A stretch of 47,187 nucleotides of DNA, from NCBI GenBank assembly GCA_025924475.1, contig JAICIH010000004.1, positions 1 to 47,187 of the forward strand. The letters run 5' to 3'. Positions 41,415-47,187 of this stretch are shown here, one piece after another. How positions within the stretch are numbered: the stretch's first letter is position 1; each line of letters opens with the position of its first letter. Under the pieces are notes generated by a model. The model was not told the DNA's origin. It saw only the letters and a list, made by a program, of their open reading frames with translations, and made no database searches. The position numbers and the translations under genes are program-made. The stretch is from Bryobacteraceae bacterium (GTDB lineage: Bacteria > Acidobacteriota > Terriglobia > Bryobacterales > Bryobacteraceae).

Positions 41415-41437
41415 GAGGCGTGAACGTTACTATTTTA

Positions 41438-42190
41438 ATGGATATGGATGCTTTGCAAATTCAGCAGCTCTTAGAACAGGTCCGCGATCGCGAAATGAGC
41501 GTTCCGGCCGCTCTGGAGAGCCTGCGCCACCTGCCTTTTGAAGATCTTGGCTTTGCGAAGGTGGATCATCATCGCGCGGTGCGGCACGGCATGCCGGAAG
41601 TGATCTTAGGGCAGGGAAAGCATCCCGATCAGGTAGCCGGCATTGCCTCCGCGCTGCTTGCGAAATCCCGCAACTTGTTGTTGACGCGCGCCACTGCCGA
41701 AATGGCGGAGCGCGTCTCCTCGCTCGCGCCGGAAGTGGAGTATTTTCCCGCATCCGGGGTCGTGCGGGTCTGGCGCGATCGCACTTTGTACGGAAAAGGC
41801 AAAATCGCCGTGATCTGCGCCGGCACCAGCGATTTCCCGGTCCTCGAAGAAGCGCTGCGCACCGCCGAAGTCATGGGCAACGAAGTAGAGAGCATTTGCG
41901 ACGTTGGAGTGGCCGGCATTCACCGTCTGCTGCACCAGCGCGAGCGTCTTGCGCAAGCCCGTGTAGTCATCGTCTGCGCCGGCATGGAAGGCGCGCTACC
42001 CAGTGTCGTGGGTGGCCTCGTCGGCTGTCCCGTCATCGCCGTGCCCACCAGCATCGGCTACGGCGCCAGCTTTCACGGCCTCGCCGCGCTCTTAGGAATG
42101 CTCAATAGTTGCGCGAGTAACGTGACCGTAGTGAATATCGACAACGGCTTCGGCGCAGGCTACGTCGCCAGCCTCATCAACCGCCTTTGA
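41438..42190 (+). CDS. larB: Pyridinium-3,5-biscarboxylate mononucleotide synthase, LarB family
   Basis: LarB carboxylates and hydrolyses NaAD in the first step of nickel-pincer cofactor synthesis. This 250-residue protein matches the family: [30 protein letters not shown], then a PurE-like Rossmann fold ([87 protein letters not shown]). The start is uncertain among GTG 41420, ATG 41438 and ATG 41444; the first lies five bases from mqnP. larC and larE are not in the window, so the cofactor path cannot be confirmed here. Confidence 0.93.
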   Translation: MDMDALQIQQLLEQVRDREMSVPAALESLRHLPFEDLGFAKVDHHRAVRHGMPEVILGQGKHPDQVAGIASALLAKSRNLLLTRATAEMAERVSSLAPEVEYFPASGVVRVWRDRTLYGKGKIAVICAGTSDFPVLEEALRTAEVMGNEVESICDVGVAGIHRLLHQRERLAQARVVIVCAGMEGALPSVVGGLVGCPVIAVPTSIGYGASFHGLAALLGMLNSCASNVTVVNIDNGFGAGYVASLINRL

Positions 42191-42235
42191 CAGAAAAAGA
42201 ACGACGGTGCGTAAACATGAACGCCGCCTCGAAAC

Positions 42236-42258
42236 TGAGCCGCGCACGAAGTAAGCGG
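42236..42258 (+). repeat. Dispersed repeat, copy h
   Basis: TGAGCCGCGCACGAAGTAAG followed by CGG, in the 85-base gap between larB and the S53 gene. It is closest to copies b and c. Confidence 0.65.
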
Positions 42259-42275
42259 TTTCGCTATGACGCTCC

Positions 42276-44370
42276 CTAATTATTCGTCAAATACGCCCCG
42301 TTCGATACCTGGAACGTCTTGCTGATTGTCCGTCTGAACCCGCCCGTATCCGCGGCCTGTACGACGAACGTATGCACGCCGTTCGCAAGCCCGGCCGTAT
42401 CGAGCGAAAAATGCCAGCCAACGTTCGCGCAGTCGGGGCTCGAGTAGACGGCGCACACGTCCGGGCGGGAATCGCCGTAATTGGCTGTTCCGTAGGAAAC
42501 GCCATCGATCAGAATCTGCACGCTCGCGATCTGGCTTCCGCCCTCGAGCGCCCAGCCAAACGCCTGTACCGTTCCGGACAGAGTGCCATTCGATGAGGGT
42601 GAATCAATCGTGATCTGGATCGGATTGCCGGTCGAGTTCGAGACGCTGAACGGGCTCGTAATGGTGGAATGCCGCCCGCTCGCGCTAGTGGATGTGACCC
42701 CGAACACGTGCGGCCCATCGCTGAGTAGGCGTGTATCGAGCAGAAAATTCCAGCCGACATTTGGACACCCCACCCGGCCGGGAAATGCCGCGCACACATC
42801 CCCGCGGCTTCCGCCATACGACGCGTTTCCATACGGGACTCCGTCAATCGAAATCGCGACGCTGGTAATTGCTTCGTAGTCGTCTATCGCCCAGCCGAAA
42901 GCATTTACGACTCCGCTGCTGGCCGCCCCTTGCGCGGCCGGCCGGTCAATCGTGATGCGCGTTGGATTCGTCGCCCAATTGCTCGCTGTAAACATCATGC
43001 TGGTCGTGCCGTACTGCACTTGTCCTACTGCTCCAGCGCTGGCGGTCGCTTGTATGACGTGCGGCCCGTTTGCGAGCTGCGTAGTATCAAGTGAAAACGT
43101 CCAACCGACGTTGGGGCAGCCCGTTCGATTGGTATAAACGGCGCACACATCTGCGCGGCTTGCGCCATAAGTCGCCATGCCTTTTGGAATTCCATCCACC
43201 GATATGGCGACACTATTAATCGCACTATTGTCGTTTACCGCCCAGCCTGCGATCGTGGTTGTCCCGATTAGCGTGGCCAGCGGAGTCGGTGCGTCGATGT
43301 AAACCTTTGTGGGATTTGCGGCATTGCCGCCATTCGCGACGGTGAAGGAAGCCGTCGCTGTATGCCGATATATAGGACCGAATTCCGTCACTTCCAGAGT
43401 GTGCGTTCCATCCGCGAGCCGAGTGGTATCGAGCAGGTAATCCCATCCGACATTCGGACATCCGATCCAGCCGGGATGTACCGCGCACACATCAGCTCGC
43501 GCGTCGCCATAATGTGCGTTGCCGATTATCACTCCGTCCACCGCAACGGTGACTTGCTTGACCGGCCCATCAGCGGTAAGGGCCCAGCCATACAAAGAGA
43601 CTGGTCCGCTGAACGTGTTGTTTTGCGCATTAGGGCTATCGATGACTGTCATCGCCACCCTCTCGGCTTCATTCGACATTTGAAAGGATGACTGGAGAAC
43701 GGAACTCCGTCCCATGGTAGTCGTCGTAGTGACTGCCAGACTGTGCGAGCCACCCGCCAAATGGGACGTGTCGAAGAAGACGCTCCAGCCGACATTGGGA
43801 CAACCGATTCGCCCCGGATATGCCGTGCAAACATCGCCGCGCGGAAGCCCATAAGTCCCATTGCCGATAAAGGTTCCATCTATGGCGACGGAAATCTGTG
43901 AAATGGGAGCTAAATCATCAATTGCCCAACCGATTACGGGAAACGAGTGGCTGCCCCCTATTCCGGATATTACGGTCGCGGGACCCGGAAGATCGACATA
44001 AACGTGTGTCGGATTCGCCGCCGCAGCATTGGCGATTGTGAAATTGCTGCTCGCTGTATATTTTTGCCCCGTAGCGGCCGTAATGATCAAGTCCAACCTG
44101 TGAATACCATCTGGCAACCTTGTGGTATCGAAGTCGAGCGTCCACCCGACATTGGGACAGCCGGGCCGATTCGGATACACCGCGCAGACATCGCCTCGCG
44201 ACCCCCCGTACGCCGCATTTCCATACGAAACGCCGTCCACCGCGATTTCTACGTTGCTGACACCCACCGTATCCGTCAAAGCCCAGCCGCTCATCTTCGT
44301 GATTCCCGCCACCGGCGCCGCCAAGGGAGCATCGATCGAGTAGCGGAATTGCGCAGGTGTCGCATCCCAC
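42276..44370 (-). repeat. Six tandem protein repeats of 112-119 residues (coding)
   Basis: The motif beginning NVGW recurs at about 44146, 43789, 43447, 43105, 42754 and 42418, with spacings of 357, 342, 342, 351 and 336 bases. Each repeat has two Cys (DVC and C-P/A-N-V-G-W) suited to a disulfide. All spacings are multiples of three; the copies have diverged, so the array is old. Confidence 0.9.
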
Positions 44371-46262
44371 CCATTTACAAGATTCGTTACATCCACTGAG
44401 CCCAGACCGGTCGCACGATCGTAGCCGGCTGTAGCCGCGTACACACCGGCTGGACCGCCCGGGACTGCATTGTTGCCGTCCGTGATGTCGTTGAAGATGC
44501 AATTCGAGGAAGTGCGGAAGGCCGACCTGCACTGCGAATATTGCTGCTGTGCCGCGAGCCTGTACAGCACGACATTGGCCTGCCCTTGGCGTGATCCAGT
44601 TTTCTGCACCACTAACGCCATGATTCCTGCGAAAGAAGGCGTCGCCGCCGAAGTTCCCGCGTAACCTTCCAGGCTGAACCGGCCCGTGCTCGTCGGTGTG
44701 CAGGAGCTGGAGAAACAGATCAGATATGGATCGTGTCCCGCTGCCGTCAAAGAAACATCCGGCACATAGCGGTGATCGTCGGCTGGTATTCCCGCGACGC
44801 CGCCCTGCCAGGAAGGCTTCGATACCAAAGTGCTCACGCCGCCGCCGCCCGCCCACAGCCCCGGCGAATTTCCTGCTGCACATGTGCCGGCCATGCAACT
44901 CTCGTTCCACACAACTTCCGGAATATAAGAGACTGCGGACCCGAGTGCACTGGAATTCGAGCTATTCCAATAAAATCCCGAGCCTTCGTTGAATTGTGTT
45001 CCGCCCACCGCAATGTTGTATGGCGTCGAAGACAGGATGTTGACGGAGAGCCCGCGTGTGGCGGGCACTTTCGAGGGGTTATCGCATCCTTCCGCGCCCG
45101 AATCGCCCGACGCCACAACATACGTGATTCCTTGTGCGGCCGCCTGCGCCGCCAAACTCGAGATCAGCGTCGCCTGTGCTTGCGTATAATTGGCCTCGCA
45201 CGATCCGAAACTTTCCGTCATGATATCGGCCAGATTGTTATCGATGACGTATTCCTCCGAGAGGTCCACTCCATCGCTCGTGTTGGTGGAAGCCGTGACA
45301 ATAAGCTTCACCGACGCATTGGGAGCCACTGCCCCGGCCCAAGTCACATCCAACATCGCTTCATCGACCTCTCCATCACCCAGGACTCCAGGATCGCGTC
45401 CGTTCACGATGACCTGCGGCGTGTTCGGCGTCAGCTTGAACGTATTCCGAAAACTGATCACGTCCTGGATATTGATATTGCTGCGGCCCACTACGGCTAT
45501 CGTCGTTCCGGAACCGTTAATTCCGCTCGCGTACAACGGATTGATGTCGTAAATCGTGGCGTAATCGGCGGGGCTCAGGGAATGCGTGCCGCCCGACGTC
45601 ATTTGCGGCTCGCCCGAACTACCCGCAACTGTCGCTTCAAACCGCGCCGCCGATCGAATCGCCTGCGGCTTCTTCTGAAAATTGTGCAGCGTGGCCACAC
45701 CCGCCACCACACCGGCGAGCGCCGCCGGTATTTCCGGATTGCTCGCATTCGCCCAGTGGCTCTGGCCATTCACTATGTATCTGTGGATCTGCGTATGAAA
45801 CGCGTTATCCACCTGGCTCGCCGAGCCCGTGAAGTCGATCAGATTGCGCCCGTTCGCCACGCGATCGACATGAAAGCCGTTTAATTCGAGCCAGCCCGTA
45901 ATCTTCTGTACGTCTTCGTCCGACGCCCCAAACCGCTGCCCGAATTGTTCCGGCGTAAGCCAGCGATGGTAGTCAGGCGACGACGGATCCTGCTGCGCCG
46001 CCAGCAATCGCTCGAGATCGGCCTGCTGCGCCGTGCCCCGCGTCAGCACAAGCTGCATCTGTTGCATCGGCAAATCGGCCGGCGCTGTCCCGCGATCGAA
46101 CTCCGCCCGCGCCATCGGATGCATATTCCCGGCGAGCGTAATCCGGCGGCTTCCGTTAATCGCCTGTGTAATACGGGATTGCGACCGATCTTGTGCGCCT
46201 GCTGGCACGACTACCAGCAATGCACACACTATCGGTAACCAGAACGCAAATTGTCTATTCAT
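42276..46262 (-). CDS. Secreted S53 peptidase (sedolisin/kumamolisin type) with six Cys-pair C-terminal repeats
   Basis: 1328 residues from the ATG at 46262. Signal peptide (LPIVCALLVVVPAGAQ), pro-kumamolisin activation domain at about 40-195 (SSPDYHRWLTPEQFGQRFGAS), then the catalytic domain with the sedolisin triad E301 and D305 (EAMLD), D387 (VASGDSGAEGC, oxyanion Asp) and S538 (GYAGTSAATPSFAG), and the calcium site near NDITDGNNAVPGG. D305 to D387 is 82 residues, as in sedolisins. From about residue 632 six tandem beta domains of 112-119 residues follow, each with a GWAL-type strand, VDG...YG, DVCxxxxxxxxC(P/A)NVGW and DTxxLxxGxH. Acid-active secreted endopeptidase is inferred. The frame continues to 46511 but without a signal-like start. 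Confidence 0.95.
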   Translation of the reverse strand: MNRQFAFWLPIVCALLVVVPAGAQDRSQSRITQAINGSRRITLAGNMHPMARAEFDRGTAPADLPMQQMQLVLTRGTAQQADLERLLAAQQDPSSPDYHRWLTPEQFGQRFGASDEDVQKITGWLELNGFHVDRVANGRNLIDFTGSASQVDNAFHTQIHRYIVNGQSHWANASNPEIPAALAGVVAGVATLHNFQKKPQAIRSAARFEATVAGSSGEPQMTSGGTHSLSPADYATIYDINPLYASGINGSGTTIAVVGRSNINIQDVISFRNTFKLTPNTPQVIVNGRDPGVLGDGEVDEAMLDVTWAGAVAPNASVKLIVTASTNTSDGVDLSEEYVIDNNLADIMTESFGSCEANYTQAQATLISSLAAQAAAQGITYVVASGDSGAEGCDNPSKVPATRGLSVNILSSTPYNIAVGGTQFNEGSGFYWNSSNSSALGSAVSYIPEVVWNESCMAGTCAAGNSPGLWAGGGGVSTLVSKPSWQGGVAGIPADDHRYVPDVSLTAAGHDPYLICFSSSCTPTSTGRFSLEGYAGTSAATPSFAGIMALVVQKTGSRQGQANVVLYRLAAQQQYSQCRSAFRTSSNCIFNDITDGNNAVPGGPAGVYAATAGYDRATGLGSVDVTNLVNGWDATPAQFRYSIDAPLAAPVAGITKMSGWALTDTVGVSNVEIAVDGVSYGNAAYGGSRGDVCAVYPNRPGCPNVGWTLDFDTTRLPDGIHRLDLIITAATGQKYTASSNFTIANAAAANPTHVYVDLPGPATVISGIGGSHSFPVIGWAIDDLAPISQISVAIDGTFIGNGTYGLPRGDVCTAYPGRIGCPNVGWSVFFDTSHLAGGSHSLAVTTTTTMGRSSVLQSSFQMSNEAERVAMTVIDSPNAQNNTFSGPVSLYGWALTADGPVKQVTVAVDGVIIGNAHYGDARADVCAVHPGWIGCPNVGWDYLLDTTRLADGTHTLEVTEFGPIYRHTATASFTVANGGNAANPTKVYIDAPTPLATLIGTTTIAGWAVNDNSAINSVAISVDGIPKGMATYGASRADVCAVYTNRTGCPNVGWTFSLDTTQLANGPHVIQATASAGAVGQVQYGTTSMMFTASNWATNPTRITIDRPAAQGAASSGVVNAFGWAIDDYEAITSVAISIDGVPYGNASYGGSRGDVCAAFPGRVGCPNVGWNFLLDTRLLSDGPHVFGVTSTSASGRHSTITSPFSVSNSTGNPIQITIDSPSSNGTLSGTVQAFGWALEGGSQIASVQILIDGVSYGTANYGDSRPDVCAVYSSPDCANVGWHFSLDTAGLANGVHTFVVQAADTGGFRRTISKTFQVSNGAYLTNN

Positions 46263-46363
46263 CGCGAGGCCGGACCACGCCTGAAGCACGTGCTCCGAAA
46301 GACGTGTATACCCACTGTAGGTTACGTGGATTTTACGAGGTTTTTGTATCGGGGAATCGCCGG

Positions 46364-47187
46364 TCAGGGCTCGCGCCGCTCTAACGTCGCGATCCCGGAC
46401 GTCAGCGCCGGCCCGCCCGTAAACACCGTCGTACGCCATTCCAGCCGCATCGTCCGCCCCTCGATAGAACGAATCGCCAGAGTCCCACGGCTGCCGTTGC
46501 TCGCTTCCCAAACGAACTTACGCGAGGATTTATCCACCGCCGTCAATTGGAAGCTCACGTCGGGCGAAATCGGCTTGTTGTCGGTCACCTCGTAGCGCGC
46601 GTTGTATTGCCCGCCCAATCCGTGGTCTTTTTTCCTCAGCTTCAGGCTGATATAGGTGGGCGGATAGAAGCCGGGCTTGTGCTTCTCCGGTTCTTTGGGT
46701 GAGTAGACCCAAATGCCTTCGGCCGGATCTCCGCTCGTGAATACCGGTTCCGGTTTGGGAGCCGTGGCTACCGGCAGCGGAGCCGCCCCAGCGGAAGCGA
46801 TCTCCTGACGCATCGCCGGACTCGCGCTGTTACTCGCATTGATACCAGCATTGATACCGGGCGGGGGAGGAAGCGGCGCGCTCTCCGCGCGCGCTGGCGC
46901 GCTGCGTACGCCCACCGGCAAAGTGAACGTCTTGGGCTTGGTCTCTTCCGGCACGCTGGCGGCTACTACGCTGCGGAATGAGTTGCTCTTCGGTGGCGCC
47001 GCAACGCCGTGCCAGCGATCGTCGGCCGGCGCCGAAGGAACTACCGTGGCGCGGATCCTCGGAGCCGGTTCCGGCGGTGGTTCTGTGTGGGGCGCAGATT
47101 GCGGCGCTGCCACGATTACCGTTGAGCTGGATGGCGAAGCCGCCGTCTGCGATGCCGGCTCCGCAGGTCGTTGTGCCTTGGCCGGGG
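46364..47187 (-). CDS. Ala/Pro-rich protein with C-terminal beta domain (5' end outside window)
   Basis: Not recognised. The open frame continues to the window edge; the visible 274 residues begin in the low-complexity part (AKAQRPAEPASQTAASPSSS) and go on with Pro/Ala stretches (APHTEPPPEPAPRIR, SAPLPPPPG). The last 110 residues look folded: EGIWVYSPKEPEKHKPGFYPP, LKLRKKDHGLGGQYNARYEVTD, VSFQLTAVDKSSRKFVWEAS, and MRLEWRTTVFTGGPALTSGI. Because the N-terminus is missing, a kinase, sensor or membrane anchor there cannot be excluded. It is on the same strand as the S53 gene, 101 bases upstream. Confidence 0.7.
   Translation of the reverse strand, partial: PAKAQRPAEPASQTAASPSSSTVIVAAPQSAPHTEPPPEPAPRIRATVVPSAPADDRWHGVAAPPKSNSFRSVVAASVPEETKPKTFTLPVGVRSAPARAESAPLPPPPGINAGINASNSASPAMRQEIASAGAAPLPVATAPKPEPVFTSGDPAEGIWVYSPKEPEKHKPGFYPPTYISLKLRKKDHGLGGQYNARYEVTDNKPISPDVSFQLTAVDKSSRKFVWEASNGSRGTLAIRSIEGRTMRLEWRTTVFTGGPALTSGIATLERREP

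Noticed and set aside
42276..44370. Regular repeats that might be taken for a CRISPR or satellite array
   Set aside because: The units are 336-357 bases, in frame, diverged, and encode folded domains; there are no short identical repeats with spacers.
44733..45884. 383-residue plus-strand frame opposite the S53 gene
   Set aside because: It is low in hydrophobic order, rich in Arg/His, and lies over the conserved sedolisin catalytic domain.
46263..46511. 83-residue N-terminal extension of the S53 gene
   Set aside because: It overlaps the end of the neighbouring gene, lacks any export signal, and the ATG at 46262 begins a good signal peptide.

Overview
The window reads as chromosomal DNA of an Acidobacteriota bacterium, most likely a Candidatus Solibacter / Bryobacterales relative. 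This is inferred from gene content, not from a marker gene. The signs are three membrane-anchored winged-helix regulators with extracytoplasmic WD40/TolB-type propellers, a duplicated orphan permease of the ADOP class, an Oar-like TonB-dependent receptor with a carboxypeptidase-regulatory domain, a multidomain S53 peptidase, futalosine-pathway menaquinone genes, moderately high GC, and many short palindromic repeats. No rRNA, tRNA, CRISPR array, phage or plasmid genes are visible. Every gap between genes is shorter than 300 bases.

Layout. 1-2596 (-): speA (arginine decarboxylase) and a trmJ-like tRNA methyltransferase, overlapping by one base. 2778-3920: an HD-GYP protein whose receiver domain has lost its phosphorylation residues. 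3921-4585: a REP-associated tyrosine transposase (RAYT) between two inverted copies of a double-hairpin REP. 4622-6606: a family-5 uracil-DNA glycosylase converging on a secreted vanadium-haloperoxidase-like protein. 6792-12089: regulator 1, ADOP permease and a SnoaL-like protein. 12108-15658: a small membrane protein, a processive family 2 glycosyltransferase, a DoxX protein and an unknown membrane protein. 15844-25349: regulators 2 and 3 (close paralogues), a secreted TPR protein and the TonB-dependent receptor. 25338-28075: a DedA-rhodanese fusion, a DUF4926-like protein, a periplasmic TPR protein and a DinB-like protein. 28131-31508 (-): a four-gene operon (ECF sigma, zinc-finger anti-sigma, two exported HEAT-repeat proteins) in which every junction is a 4-base ATGA overlap. 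31615-34894: a tiny His/Tyr/Arg-rich lipoprotein, an outer-membrane barrel and a membrane-anchored coiled-coil protein. 34935-38969: quinone oxidoreductase, then an M24 peptidase-accB-accC cluster. 39042-42190: a STAS-like protein, mqnE and mqnP/ubiA (overlapping ATGA), and larB. 42276-46262: a sedolisin with six C-terminal Cys-pair repeats. 46364-47187: the 3' part of an Ala/Pro-rich gene that runs off the window.

How the parts work together. The most coherent new-looking units are the sigma / anti-sigma / HEAT / HEAT operon, which looks like an envelope-sensing circuit, and the three one-component regulators that could carry an external signal directly to DNA; each sits beside a different envelope protein (ADOP permease, TPR protein, TonB receptor). 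The window also shows heavy small-repeat activity. There is a RAYT with GTGG-headed REPs and two further double hairpins with the same head but different stems. A dispersed repeat of about 24 bases (ends CCGC...GCGG) occurs at least eight times; one copy encodes part of a signal peptide and another lies in a perfect 87-base tandem duplication. A fragment of a second uracil-DNA glycosylase gene survives between regulator 1 and the permease. Two genes have no ATG, GTG or TTG start compatible with their conserved N-termini and appear to start at CTG behind Shine-Dalgarno sequences.
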